Source: Planomicrobium sp. CPCC 101110
GTDB taxonomy: Bacteria > Bacillota > Bacilli > Bacillales_A > Planococcaceae
DNA: 64,000 bases
Direction of reading: 5' to 3'
NCBI RefSeq assembly: GCF_007859395.1
Contig: NZ_VOHD01000003.1
Span: forward strand, 211,561-275,560
In this document: piece after piece, positions 43,104 to 51,662 of the stretch
How the letters are laid out: every line of letters begins with the position of its first letter
Position numbering within the stretch: position 1 is the stretch's first letter
The notes under the pieces: generated by a model
Database searches by the model: none
Told to the model about the DNA's origin: nothing
Seen by the model: the letters and a program-made list of their open reading frames with translations, nothing else
Position numbers and translations under genes: made by a program

Positions 43104-43582
43104 GGAGATCCACCTTTCTTAACTTGAAATTTCTATTAATAGAAACGTAACACAGCCTTATGTATAACAAAAACGAATCTTTGTCATATTGCCTATGACA
43201 AAAACGGATGTACAGGAGGCCTGATATTTACATAAGATGCAAAAGATATTTTTAAGAAAATATCTGGACAGTCCATGATCCAAAAAAGAACGGGCAGCTT
43301 GATTTTGAAAATCACATGGCCCTTTTTTAGAAGACTGATGCATTCTGATGCAGCTTTCTATCGCTCGAAATTATGGTTCCCCAACGATTACACAGGCATA
43401 AAACATCATCACTGCAAATCTTGAAATCAGAGGCTGGAAAGGAATTCGATGCCAATTCCTTTTCAGTCTTTTTTTGTTAATGGGTGCTTTTTAGAAAGGT
43501 TTTTGTTTAGGAAATATTCATCTGCAGTAATCTTAATCGTCCCAAAACTTTGAAAGCGGCATTTATTTTTCAGATAAATGAT
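43104..43582. other. Intergenic stretch with two terminator-like hairpins
   Basis: No gene was found. Inverted repeats: an imperfect one around 43283-43327 (GGGC / GCCC with A and T flanks) and a strong one at 43430-43476. Confidence 0.5.
43430..43476 (+). terminator. Terminator before the glucitol promoter block
   Basis: GGCTGGAAAGGAATT pairs with AATTCCTTTTCAGTC, then seven T. It has no coding sequence directly upstream; it may end readthrough toward the glucitol operon. Confidence 0.75.
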
Positions 43583-43656
43583 TGACAACTCCATAATCAC
43601 CCTATAAACTGAAAGCACTTACATCACATATGTGCATGTATTGCTCATATGTGCAA
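43583..43656 (+). promoter_or_regulatory. SorC-type promoter/operator block of the glucitol operon
   Basis: TTGACA, then CACCCTATAAACTGAAAGCA with a -10, and two ATATGTGCA sites (CACATATGTGCATG and CTCATATGTGCA). It matches the block before the intact SorC gene at most of 75 positions. Confidence 0.75.
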
Positions 43657-43669
43657 AAGAGAAGGAGGA

Positions 43670-43989
43670 TGGAAGAGGAAGGATAACAGCCGCTATATGA
43701 AAGCGCAAAAAGAAAGCGCTATAAAAAATAAGCAACAAGCAGATTGAACGAGCGAATTGAAGTTGAAGAGAAAATAAGAAGCTGCTTCGTATGAAAGGAA
43801 TCTCGGCTTTCCGACAGAACCGTTTCAATTCATTCGGTAAAACTGAAGGAATGGAATTGTTCCAGCGGAGTTGCTTACTGAAAAAAATAAAGCCGAGCCA
43901 TCGGTGCAAGGTGCGAAAAGTGGATCAATGTACTCCTTACAGGTGAAGAAACTACAGCAGAAATTATTAAAGCCATGGATATCCAGTAA
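43670..43989 (+). pseudogene. Remnant of a SorC regulator gene
   Basis: Pieces match the intact gene at 39366-40322 in order: the region after the HTH (GAAGTTGAAGAGAAAATAAG, near 43760), the stretch CTTTCCGACAGAACCGTTTC (near 43807), and the C-terminal part ending in TAAAGCCATGGATATCCAG (near 43970). The DNA between is missing, and frames are broken by stops. ATG 43670 with AGAAGGAGG opens only a few codons. The remnant lies between the conserved promoter and gutM, which explains the 340 nt gap. Confidence 0.85.
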
Positions 43990-44008
43990 GAGAAAGTAGG
44001 AATTAGCG

Positions 44009-44443
44009 ATGGAAATTTTATTGATAATGGTCGCCATTATGGTTGCTTGGGTGCTTCAAACTTTTCTAGGGACTTATCAGTTGAAGGACTTCAACAAAAA
44101 CTATTCGGCGCTGCGTGCTTCCGGCCCCGTCTCTATCGGGCGCTCCAAAGGAATAGTGCGCACGGGTGTTGTTCTTTTGATGTCTTTGGACAAGGATAAA
44201 AAAATAATGGATGCAAGGAAAATGCAGGGCTTGACGATTTTTGCAAAGTTTAAACGTTTCTCTTTGCTGGAAAATCAGTCTTTGCTCAACATCGATCCCG
44301 AAGTTTATCAGCAGTTGGATCGCTTCACACAGAAAGCGTTCGACGAAGCAGTGGAAATTTACAAGAAGGTTGCCAGAGGAGAAGAAATCCCTGCCTCTAA
44401 AAGCCCGCTTGGAGAATTGGTTTCTGGATTCAGAAAAAATTAG
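44009..44443 (+). CDS. gutM: Glucitol operon activator GutM
   Basis: 144 aa. N-terminal membrane helix (ILLIMVAIMVAWVLQTFLG), then a GutM domain with DFNKNYSALRASGPVSIGRSKG and a short C-terminal helix. GutM stimulates sorbitol operon expression in several Firmicutes, but its mechanism is unclear. ATG 44009 behind AGTAGGAATTAGCG. First intact gene after the broken SorC copy and directly upstream of srlA. Confidence 0.9.
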   Translation: MEILLIMVAIMVAWVLQTFLGTYQLKDFNKNYSALRASGPVSIGRSKGIVRTGVVLLMSLDKDKKIMDARKMQGLTIFAKFKRFSLLENQSLLNIDPEVYQQLDRFTQKAFDEAVEIYKKVARGEEIPASKSPLGELVSGFRKN

Positions 44444-44455
44444 GAGGTATGGAAT

Positions 44456-45016
44456 ATGGATCTATTAGTAAGGTTAGCAGAAGGATTTATCGGTCTCTTT
44501 GAACAAGGTGGAGAAGTGTTTACCGGATTTGTCACAGGAATCATCCCGCTTTTGATCGTATTATTAGTGGCGATGAACGCAGCCATCCGATTGATCGGGG
44601 AAGAGCGCATCAACAAGTTGGCCATGGCATCGTCAAAAAACATTTTCCTGCGTTACTTGGTATTGCCGTTTGTAGGCACGTTTTTCTTGCTGAATCCCAT
44701 GACCTTATCTCTCGGACGTTTTTTGCCGGAAAGATACAAGCCAGGATATTATGCATCAGCAAGTTATTCATGCCACTCGATGAATGGATTGTTCCCTCAC
44801 GTCAACCCGGCAGAACTTTTCGTTTTCCTCGGGATTGCAGCAGGCATCACTCAACTTGGCCTTTCAACAGGAGAGCTGGCTATCAGATATTTACTGGTCG
44901 GTATGGCTACGAACATGCTTAGAGGATGGGTTACAGACTTATGCGTAGCGTATGTAGAAAGACAACAGGGCATCAAACTTTCGAAAGAATTAGTTGAAAG
45001 AAAGGAAGCGGCTTAA
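44456..45016 (+). CDS. srlA: PTS glucitol/sorbitol-specific EIIC SrlA
   Basis: 186 aa with three or four membrane helices. [39 protein letters not shown] and [17 protein letters not shown] are EIIC-Gut hallmarks. Sorbitol enters through SrlA/SrlE with phosphorylation. ATG 44456 with GGAGGTATGG upstream, 12 nt after gutM. srlE begins directly at the next base after the stop. Confidence 0.92.
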   Translation: MDLLVRLAEGFIGLFEQGGEVFTGFVTGIIPLLIVLLVAMNAAIRLIGEERINKLAMASSKNIFLRYLVLPFVGTFFLLNPMTLSLGRFLPERYKPGYYASASYSCHSMNGLFPHVNPAELFVFLGIAAGITQLGLSTGELAIRYLLVGMATNMLRGWVTDLCVAYVERQQGIKLSKELVERKEAA

Positions 45017-46048
45017 ATGGGCGAATATAAATCGGTTGTTGTAAAAGCTGGAAGCGGCGGATTTGGCGGACCTTTGCATGTAACGGTCAATGACAAAAAA
45101 AATAAGATAGTCAATATTACTGGAGGAACCATGTCCTCTGTTGCACAAAGAATAGCGGAGGTAAGTGGCGGGGAGCTAGTAGATGGCTTCCGAACTTCCG
45201 TCCCTGAAGATGAAATTGCTTGTGTAATCATTGACTGCGGCGGTACTTTGCGCGCCGGACTTTATCCGAAAAAGAGAATCCCAACTATCAATTTGATGGC
45301 GACAGGACAGAGCGGCCCGATGGCAAAATTCATCACTGAAGATATTTATGTGTCAGCAGTAAAACCTGAAAGCATTTCGATAGCGACTGAAAGCGCTAAT
45401 GAAAGTGCACAAGAAAGTACAAAAGAAACAAACGTCGAAGCGGCGACCGAGAAGTTGGAAGAGACAGGGCAAGCACGAAAGTATGACACTTCAAAAAAAA
45501 TCACGCAGCAATCCCAAGGAAACATCATGGCAAAAGTGGGCCAGCTCATGGGCGGTGTGGTCAGCGTCTTTTATCAAGCAGGGCGTGACGCCATTGATAC
45601 TGTTCTTAAAACGATTTTGCCGTTCATGGCGTTTGTGGCCATGCTGATCGGTGTCATCTTAGGGACTGGAATTGGGGATGTCATCGCTAATTTCCTTTCT
45701 CCTTTAGGCAGCAGCGTCTGGGGCCTTATCGGTTTGGCTGCAATCGTATCGTTCCCCTTGCTTTCCCCTTTCCTGGGGCCTGGAGCAGTAATTGCACAGG
45801 TTATCGGTACATTGATCGGCGTAGAGATCGGCCGAGGAAACATTCCACCTCAATATGCATTGCCGGCGTTATTTGCCATTAATGCACAAGCGGCAGCAGA
45901 TTTTGTACCTGTAGGGCTTGGTCTGGCAGAAGCGGAACCACAGACAGTCGAAGTAGGAGTGCCTGCAGTATTATACGGCAGATTCCTAACAGGAGCGCCG
46001 ACGGTATTCATTGCTTGGCTTGCAAGTTTTGGTATGTACGATTCATAA
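45017..46048 (+). CDS. srlE: PTS glucitol/sorbitol-specific EIIBC SrlE
   Basis: 343 aa. The N-terminal EIIB has the phospho-Cys in [19 protein letters not shown]; the C-terminal half is membrane-embedded ([20 protein letters not shown] and following helices). A low-complexity Glu/Ser/Thr linker lies around residues 125-155 ([20 protein letters not shown] in parts). Starts at ATG 45017 right after the srlA stop (TAAATG). Confidence 0.92.
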   Translation: MGEYKSVVVKAGSGGFGGPLHVTVNDKKNKIVNITGGTMSSVAQRIAEVSGGELVDGFRTSVPEDEIACVIIDCGGTLRAGLYPKKRIPTINLMATGQSGPMAKFITEDIYVSAVKPESISIATESANESAQESTKETNVEAATEKLEETGQARKYDTSKKITQQSQGNIMAKVGQLMGGVVSVFYQAGRDAIDTVLKTILPFMAFVAMLIGVILGTGIGDVIANFLSPLGSSVWGLIGLAAIVSFPLLSPFLGPGAVIAQVIGTLIGVEIGRGNIPPQYALPALFAINAQAAADFVPVGLGLAEAEPQTVEVGVPAVLYGRFLTGAPTVFIAWLASFGMYDS

Positions 46049-46072
46049 AATTTATAAAGGTGGATAAAACAC

Positions 46073-46438
46073 ATGACAAAGACAATCTATAACACAGTAG
46101 TAACTAAACTTGGCGAATCCGTAAACGAGTTTTTGGAGCAAGGAATGCTCATCACATTCAAAGACAATGCCCCTGAAGAACTGGCTGAATTCTGCATTCT
46201 CCATTCGGAAAACGACTTGAAGGAGAACATTGAAGTGGGGGACACGCTTTTCATCGGCAATGATTCCTACCGCATCATCGGGGTAGGAGAAGCAGTTAAC
46301 AAGAACTTGAAATCGCTGGGACACATCACATTTGATTTTAATGGCACTGAAGAAGTTGAACTTCCTGGTACTCTAGCGCTTGAAAACAAAGAAATCAGCC
46401 AAATCAAAGTCGGGGACGTTATAAAGGTGGAACGGTAA
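46073..46438 (+). CDS. srlB: PTS glucitol/sorbitol-specific EIIA SrlB
   Basis: 121 aa, soluble EIIA-Gut. Short beta-rich protein with ELAEFCILHSENDLKENIEV; the phospho-His is in ILHSEN. FIGNDSYRIIGVGEAVNKNL and HITFDFNGTEEVELPGT are family-typical. 24 nt after srlE. Confidence 0.92.
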   Translation: MTKTIYNTVVTKLGESVNEFLEQGMLITFKDNAPEELAEFCILHSENDLKENIEVGDTLFIGNDSYRIIGVGEAVNKNLKSLGHITFDFNGTEEVELPGTLALENKEISQIKVGDVIKVER

Positions 46439-46502
46439 TAAAGAGATAGTGGAATAAGAATAAAATTGCCTCTTCAAAAGGGGCGGGATGGAGTGTGGAC
46501 AA

Positions 46503-47300
46503 ATGGTGAAAACAGGAATTCGATTGGATGGAAAAGTAATTATTATTACAGGCGGTAACTCGGGCATTGGAGAGCAGATCGCCAAGCAATTGCAAAAAAG
46601 CGGAGCCAGTGTGGTTGTTGCTGATTTGAACGTAGAGACGGGGCTTCGGGAAGACGAAGTTTTCACAGTCCAATGCAATGTAACGAACAAGGAAAGTGTA
46701 GATAGCTTGGTCGATCTGACATTGGAAACTTACGGGAAAATTGATGGCCTGGTAAATAATGCAGGCGTCAACCTTCCGCGTCTTCTAGTTGATGCAAGAG
46801 GGGAAAAACCTGAATATGAGCTGAACGAAAAAGATTTCGACTTTATGGTAGCGGTAAATCAAAAGGGTCCTTATCTTTGTGCCCAAGCGGTCGCCAAACA
46901 TATGGTGAAACAAAAAGGCGGCGTGATTGTCAACATGTCCTCTGAATCAGGAGCAGAAGGTTCTGCTGGACAAAGCTGCTACTCCGCAACAAAAGGCGCA
47001 TTGAATGGTTTTACAAGATCTTGGGCTAAAGAACTTGGGAAATACGGGGTCCGTGTTGTAGGCGTTGCACCGGGCATCATGGAAAAAACAGGATTGCGGA
47101 CAGACGCTTACAATGAAAGCTTGGCCTACACTAGAAATGTTGCGGTCGAACAACTGGACGGCAACTATGCAAGCACCATCCCTCTAGGTCGGCCGGGCGG
47201 TTTAGAGGAACTGGCGGATTTGGTCAATTACCTGCTTTCTGATTACTCGACCTATATAACTGGCACTACCATCAACATTTCGGGAGGCAAATCCCGCTAA
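46503..47300 (+). CDS. srlD: Sorbitol-6-phosphate 2-dehydrogenase SrlD (SDR)
   Basis: 265 aa from ATG 46503; ATG 46488 is also in frame. SDR features: TGGNSGIGEQIA (NAD loop), NNAGVN, catalytic Ser in NMSSESG, and YSATKGALNGF (Y-x3-K). It oxidises sorbitol-6-phosphate to fructose-6-phosphate. Lies behind the PTS genes. ATG 46503 has GGAG about eight bases before it. Confidence 0.9.
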   Translation: MVKTGIRLDGKVIIITGGNSGIGEQIAKQLQKSGASVVVADLNVETGLREDEVFTVQCNVTNKESVDSLVDLTLETYGKIDGLVNNAGVNLPRLLVDARGEKPEYELNEKDFDFMVAVNQKGPYLCAQAVAKHMVKQKGGVIVNMSSESGAEGSAGQSCYSATKGALNGFTRSWAKELGKYGVRVVGVAPGIMEKTGLRTDAYNESLAYTRNVAVEQLDGNYASTIPLGRPGGLEELADLVNYLLSDYSTYITGTTINISGGKSR

Positions 47301-47320
47301 TTACCGGAGGGAAATGACCA

Positions 47321-47998
47321 TTGAAAATTTATATCGATTCTGCGAATGTAAAAAGCATCGAGCGATTGACTGAGTACTTTCCTGTGGCAGGGGTTACAAC
47401 AAATCCAACCATTCTAGTAAATGAGAAAAAACCTTATTTGCCCTTGCTGAAAGAAATCCGGGGGGTTATTGGCGGCGACAAAGCTTTGTTTGTACAAGCG
47501 ATAGGAAACAAAGCCGAGGATATTGTCAAAGAAGCGGAATTTCTTGCAGAGCAATTACCGGGCAAGACCATAATAAAGATCCCTGTCACCGATGAAGGGG
47601 TCAAGGCCATCAAATTGCTTGCCCAGGAACAGATTGAGACCTTGGCAACTACTATCTATACCCCTTTTCAAGCAGTGCTAGCTGCACTCGCTGGTGCCAG
47701 TTATGTTGCGCCGTATGTGAATCGGATAGAAAATCTGGGTGGCAACGGGGTGGGAGTCACTGCTGAGATTGCCCAACTCCTTCAAGCGCACGGCTTGAAC
47801 TGCGAAATTATTGCTGCGAGTTTTAAAAACATCCATCAAGTCCAAAGCGTCTTTCTTTCAGGGGCAGAGTCAGCGACCGTTTCCCCCGATCTTATCGAAA
47901 AAATGATAGAATTTCCTTCGACTGCAACAGATGTAGCCGATTTTAAAAAGCAATGGCAAGGTGCTTACGGAGAAAATTGCGAAACCATCATCGACTGA
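47321..47998 (+). CDS. Transaldolase-like fructose-6-phosphate aldolase
   Basis: 225 aa from TTG 47321 (GGAGGG upstream). Starts MKIYIDSANVKSIERL and carries GVTTNPTI, IIKIPVTDEGVKA (Schiff-base Lys) and the C-terminal AGADI-like segment of TalC/FSA. Converts fructose-6-phosphate to glyceraldehyde-3-phosphate and dihydroxyacetone, or a related aldol. At the end of a sorbitol operon it may extend fructose-6-phosphate use; its exact substrate is not certain. Confidence 0.85.
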   Translation: MKIYIDSANVKSIERLTEYFPVAGVTTNPTILVNEKKPYLPLLKEIRGVIGGDKALFVQAIGNKAEDIVKEAEFLAEQLPGKTIIKIPVTDEGVKAIKLLAQEQIETLATTIYTPFQAVLAALAGASYVAPYVNRIENLGGNGVGVTAEIAQLLQAHGLNCEIIAASFKNIHQVQSVFLSGAESATVSPDLIEKMIEFPSTATDVADFKKQWQGAYGENCETIID

Positions 47999-48073
47999 AC
48001 GGATCAAAAGGTTAGGGTGATCAGCAGGTCGTTCTGCTATTCAAAAGCTGAGCCCACCGCTATATGACAGTAT

Positions 48074-48116
48074 AAAGGAAGGATTCTTGCTATAGAATCC
48101 TTCCTTTTCTTTTTCC
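48074..48116 (+). terminator. Terminator after the glucitol operon
   Basis: AAGGAAGGATTCT and AGAATCCTTCCTT pair around TGCT, then a T-rich tail. Confidence 0.85.
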
Positions 48117-48194
48117 TATGAAATTTTTATCACGGTCAGCTGAAGCAAGGTGGGATAAACAGTAAGTGCACTGGAATTATATTGATGGGAAAGT

Positions 48195-49277
48195 TCACTT
48201 AGCAGCATTCGTCACTTCCAGCAAAATCGTTTTTTCTTTGCTCAACAGTTGAATCCGGTAGTCGTCTTCTTGGATGGTGGATTTGATTTCGTTCGACTCG
48301 AGATATACACGAATGGCGGTGCTGATCTCTTTCAGAAGTTGTGGATCTGGCTGTTTTGGCAATGCCGTCTTGATCTGGACGTGCGTGACACCTTCTTCTA
48401 CCTTATAGCTTAAACCTGTTGTGCCATAAATAGCTTTTCCTTCCATGGCTTCGAAAATATCGCTGGAAACAAAGGCCCAACGATCTTCTTGGCTGCGATG
48501 CGCTGCGTTGAAATAACGCAATTCAACCTTCTGGATATTCCACTTTTCTTTCTCGATATTGGCAAGGAGATACTCTTTGATTTCCTCAATTTCCTTTACT
48601 TGGTCCGGCATATTCACTTCCAGGGTGTTGAAGAGCTTTCCTTCCTTGATGCTGTAAGTGGGTTGGCCGGCCAAATCGGGATAGCCATAGGCCGAAAAGG
48701 CTTCGCTGATCAGCGGTTCAACATTGATTTCCCCTCGGCTTGTATCCGAAGGCGGGTCTTCCCCTTCCTGCATTACAGTCAGATCCAATTGATACTGGTC
48801 GATGCCCTCTTCGGCAAGGAGCTCGTGGATCGCCGGTTCAACGGCTTCTTCCATTTCCGAAAGACTCATTTCCTCTTTAGTGAAAGCCAGTTGGACGGTA
48901 AACGGGTCTGGCGTTATGCCGACTGCTGAAACAGGATAGCCGCTTTCCTCAGCAGCCTGCATGATTTTTTCGGATAAACTATCGCCAGCCGACTCGGATG
49001 GCGCAATTATGAGCGGCAGAATTCTTTCCGCGAATGAAGCCATCGCCGGAGAGTAAAAAGGGGAAGTTCCCAGTAATAGCAGCATGGCCGCAGCTGCCGC
49101 AAGCCTTATTCTCATTCGGGAAGTCCCAAGTTTTCTTTTCCGTTTTGGTTCGCCGGCCTTCTCACTTTCCATAAGAATCCGGTCCCGTAACTGTCCATGG
49201 CGGGATGGTTCCATTCTGAGCTGGCCGTCCAAGTTCTTAAGCATGTCTTTCAGCTCGTTATCGCGCAATGGCGTCAT
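48195..49277 (-). CDS. Anti-sigma factor-like protein (DUF4179/DUF4030-type)
   Basis: 360 aa from ATG 49277, with AAAGGGGG eight bases before it; TTG 49283 is the other choice. Cytoplasmic N-terminus of about 50 residues, one membrane helix (LAAAAAMLLLLGTSPFY), and a large extracytoplasmic domain rich in Glu and Gln. The start overlaps the sigma-factor gene by 20 nt, the usual sign of a cognate anti-sigma factor. The exact domain name is uncertain. Confidence 0.75.
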   Translation of the reverse strand: MTPLRDNELKDMLKNLDGQLRMEPSRHGQLRDRILMESEKAGEPKRKRKLGTSRMRIRLAAAAAMLLLLGTSPFYSPAMASFAERILPLIIAPSESAGDSLSEKIMQAAEESGYPVSAVGITPDPFTVQLAFTKEEMSLSEMEEAVEPAIHELLAEEGIDQYQLDLTVMQEGEDPPSDTSRGEINVEPLISEAFSAYGYPDLAGQPTYSIKEGKLFNTLEVNMPDQVKEIEEIKEYLLANIEKEKWNIQKVELRYFNAAHRSQEDRWAFVSSDIFEAMEGKAIYGTTGLSYKVEEGVTHVQIKTALPKQPDPQLLKEISTAIRVYLESNEIKSTIQEDDYRIQLLSKEKTILLEVTNAAK

Positions 49278-49782
49278 AGTCAAAACCCCCTTTTACCAGT
49301 TCGGTTTTCAGTTCTTTCAAAGCCCTTGCCAAGTTGCTTTTCACTTTGCTTTCGGACCAGCCTAAAATTTCCGCCGTCTCTTTTGTCGAGAATTCCTTCA
49401 GCATGCGTAAAGTCGTGACTTGGCGATATGTAGGTTTCAACTTTTTGAGGGAATAAAAGAGAGCCTCCTCCTGTTCACCCATCTCCATCAATTGGGAAGG
49501 GAGGGGAGAAGAATCAGGTTCGGTTAACGGCAAGTTGAAATAATGCGTCAACGGATTTTTCTTTCGAAAATGATCTTTGGTCGTGTTTTGGGCGATACGG
49601 AACAGCCATGTTCGACTGCTTGATTGGTATTGGAATTGAGTGAAATGCCGATAAGCTTTCACGAATGTTTCTTGCGTCAAGTCTTCGGCCAGCTGGTAAT
49701 CCCTCACCATCATGAAGATGTAAGTAAAGACAGCTTCTCCATGGTCGTCATACCAATCTGCTAAGGTTTCGCTGGTTTTCAA
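49258..49782 (-). CDS. ECF-type RNA polymerase sigma factor
   Basis: 174 aa from TTG 49782 (AAGGAGAG upstream). Sigma2 region: YIFMMVRDYQLAEDLTQETFVKAYRHF, in parts DYQLAEDLTQETF; region 4: FSTKETAEILGWSESKVKSN. Sigma-70 subfamily ECF. With the downstream anti-sigma-like gene it forms a stress-response pair; the stimulus is unknown. Confidence 0.92.
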   Translation of the reverse strand: MKTSETLADWYDDHGEAVFTYIFMMVRDYQLAEDLTQETFVKAYRHFTQFQYQSSSRTWLFRIAQNTTKDHFRKKNPLTHYFNLPLTEPDSSPLPSQLMEMGEQEEALFYSLKKLKPTYRQVTTLRMLKEFSTKETAEILGWSESKVKSNLARALKELKTELVKGGFDYDAIAR

Positions 49783-49936
49783 TGATTTTTCTCTCCTTTC
49801 CTACTAACTTAGACGCAAAGCGGAAAAATCGGTCGCACAATTGGAAAGTTTTTCTATTGCTGATCGGCCTGTTTATGGGGCGGTTCCTGTCATCAATGAC
49901 GGGTTTACATATAGCCGCTCATCAATAGCTGCATAT

Positions 49937-49982
49937 AAGAAACCCCAACAACCTTATAAGGATAGGTTTGTTGGGGTTTCTT
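49937..49982 (-). terminator. Terminator-like hairpin
   Basis: AAGAAACCCCAACAA pairs with TTGTTGGGGTTTCTT. Lies between the sigma gene upstream region and the gene at 50048; serves the latter. Confidence 0.75.
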
Positions 49983-50047
49983 CAATTCATTTGCAGGCCG
50001 GCTTTCCCAAGAGAGCTGGATCTGATTTTAAAAACAACATCGACTGC

Positions 50048-50272
50048 TTAAAAGCCTCTCTGTTTCAAATAGTCTTCTCTGGCCTGTTTGGCTTTATCCG
50101 GTTTGGGCTCATCTTTCAATAGCCTCTTATGGAGATCGTTCAACAGATATACCCCTCTGAATAAGGTGCCTGAAATGATGCCGAAAGCGAGCAAGCCGCC
50201 AGCCATCGGCCCCGTCAAAAGCAGCAGGTAGCCTAAAATGGCCGATAAAACTATTGATAGCATCAATTGCAA
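50048..50272 (-). CDS. Small membrane protein
   Basis: 74 aa from TTG 50272, with GGGGG seven bases upstream; ATG 50263 is the alternative. Two helices (SIVLSAILGYLLLLTGPMAG and GLLAFGIISGTLFRGVY) then a basic tail with many Lys/Asp residues. Not recognised. Confidence 0.6.
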   Translation of the reverse strand: MQLMLSIVLSAILGYLLLLTGPMAGGLLAFGIISGTLFRGVYLLNDLHKRLLKDEPKPDKAKQAREDYLKQRGF

Positions 50273-50293
50273 TGCAAGTCCCCCTTGATCCTA

Positions 50294-50324
50294 TAAAAAC
50301 AGCCCCTGACATTAGGGGCTGTCC
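50294..50324 (-). terminator. Terminator after the Bax-inhibitor-like gene
   Basis: AACAGCCCCT and AGGGGCTGT pair; on the minus strand TTTTTAT follows. Confidence 0.8.
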
Positions 50325-50340
50325 CATTGGAAGCAGTTTA

Positions 50341-50994
50341 TCAGTCTCTCGACAAGAACGATGTAAGGCGCAGGATATTCAAGAACAGATTCAGGAAATC
50401 CAGGTACAAGCCGATGGCCACGAACGGCACATCCTGTTCCGACATCGGCTGGTGCCGGATGCGGTTGAAATCATAGATCGTGTAGAGCGAGAACAGCAAG
50501 ACGCCCGCCATCGAAAGGATCATCGCAAAGCCGCTTGAGAACGGAACGAAGAATCCGAAAAGCGAAATCACAAAAAAAGCGATCAATGCGACAAACAGGT
50601 AGCTCGACCAGCCGACCAGGTTTTTGTTCATGCGGTAGCCGACCAATCCGTATGCGGCAAAAACAACAGCGGTTGAAACGAATACTGCGAGGACGACTTC
50701 TCCGCCCAGGCTGCCTACGTAATACGTCAATGCAGGATAAAGCGTTATACCGCTGATCAAAGCGAAAATCATCGCAAATGTGCTGCCCGCTTTTCTCGCT
50801 TTCCGGATGAAAATCATGGAAATAAGGAGAACTACTTCAACGACCATCAATGGCAGCATCAAAGCAGGCGGCACGAATTGCCCTGCAATGACCCCGATCC
50901 CGGAGATTACCCATAGCACCGAGAAGAAACTCAAAACGCTCCTCAGCATTTCGTTGTTGGGCAGCTCTTTTTCTAATTCATATTGTGAATACAT
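50341..50994 (-). CDS. Bax inhibitor-1/YccA family membrane protein
   Basis: 217 aa from ATG 50994 (GGAGG eight bases upstream); ATG 51000 sits too near the site. Seven membrane helices and the C-terminal YTIYDFNRIRH and IGLYLDFLNLFLNILR typical of BI-1/YccA/YetJ proteins. Some bacterial members are pH-sensitive calcium leak channels; role here is unknown. Confidence 0.88.
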   Translation of the reverse strand: MYSQYELEKELPNNEMLRSVLSFFSVLWVISGIGVIAGQFVPPALMLPLMVVEVVLLISMIFIRKARKAGSTFAMIFALISGITLYPALTYYVGSLGGEVVLAVFVSTAVVFAAYGLVGYRMNKNLVGWSSYLFVALIAFFVISLFGFFVPFSSGFAMILSMAGVLLFSLYTIYDFNRIRHQPMSEQDVPFVAIGLYLDFLNLFLNILRLTSFLSRD

Positions 50995-51118
50995 GTACAT
51001 TTCCTCCTTTGTCTATAACTAGTATACGGTCATGGTGCCTTTTTAGATTCACCGGATCGAAAATTTTTTTCAGGAAATAAAGGGGTGGGAAAACAGGCTG
51101 CGGGTCCCTCGGTACGCA

Positions 51119-51147
51119 AAAAAACAGAGCCGATTCGGCTCTGTTTG
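51119..51147 (-). terminator. Terminator of the formate dehydrogenase operon
   Basis: AAACAGAGCCGA and TCGGCTCTGTTT form a perfect stem 15 nt past the DUF1641 gene stop; T-run on the minus strand. Confidence 0.75.
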
Positions 51148-51161
51148 GAGTGGCTATGCCT

Positions 51162-51644
51162 TTATTTCCGTCCAAGTTCCCGGCCCATGCCGCGCAAAAA
51201 ATTGATTCCGAACTTGAGGGAGCGGTTGACGTCCGGGTCGCGGAGCGCTTTCACAAGGCCGAAGACGCCGATTTTTTTCGGATTGTCGCGATGCAGTTCC
51301 GCTTCGTCGAGTCCGCCTTTGACGCTGTCCATGAGGCGGGCCGTCGTGTTCGGGTCGATGGCGGTGACAACGGCCGCCGCTTTCATCGCGTTGTTGATGA
51401 GGTTGGTGACCGGTTCCCGGGAAGCTTGGTGGACGGCGATGCCCGTCAAATTTTCTCGCGCTTTCACCATCGCCCGCACCGCATCGAGTATACCGGCGTC
51501 GTTCAATTCACCGGTGATTTCCAGGATTTTATTGAGCGCCTGATCCTGCTGGACGAGCAGGGTTTCAAGTTCGCCCAGCTTTTTCTCTTTTTCCTCTTCC
51601 GGCGTCAGCTGCCGCTTGCTGATCTGTGTGATTGGCGTTGCCAT
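51162..51644 (-). CDS. DUF1641 protein (YjgD-like)
   Basis: 160 aa from ATG 51644. Q-L-T-P-E-E-E-K start and helical LGELETLLVQQDQALNKILEI, then GILDAVRAMVKAREN and the C-terminal GVFGLVKALRDPDVNRSL match the YjgD family, always encoded next to YjgC-type formate dehydrogenase. Its function is unknown; accessory or electron-transfer subunit is likely. 18 nt after fdhA. Confidence 0.9.
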   Translation of the reverse strand: MATPITQISKRQLTPEEEKEKKLGELETLLVQQDQALNKILEITGELNDAGILDAVRAMVKARENLTGIAVHQASREPVTNLINNAMKAAAVVTAIDPNTTARLMDSVKGGLDEAELHRDNPKKIGVFGLVKALRDPDVNRSLKFGINFLRGMGRELGRK

Positions 51645-51662
51645 CCTTATCACTTTCCTTCC

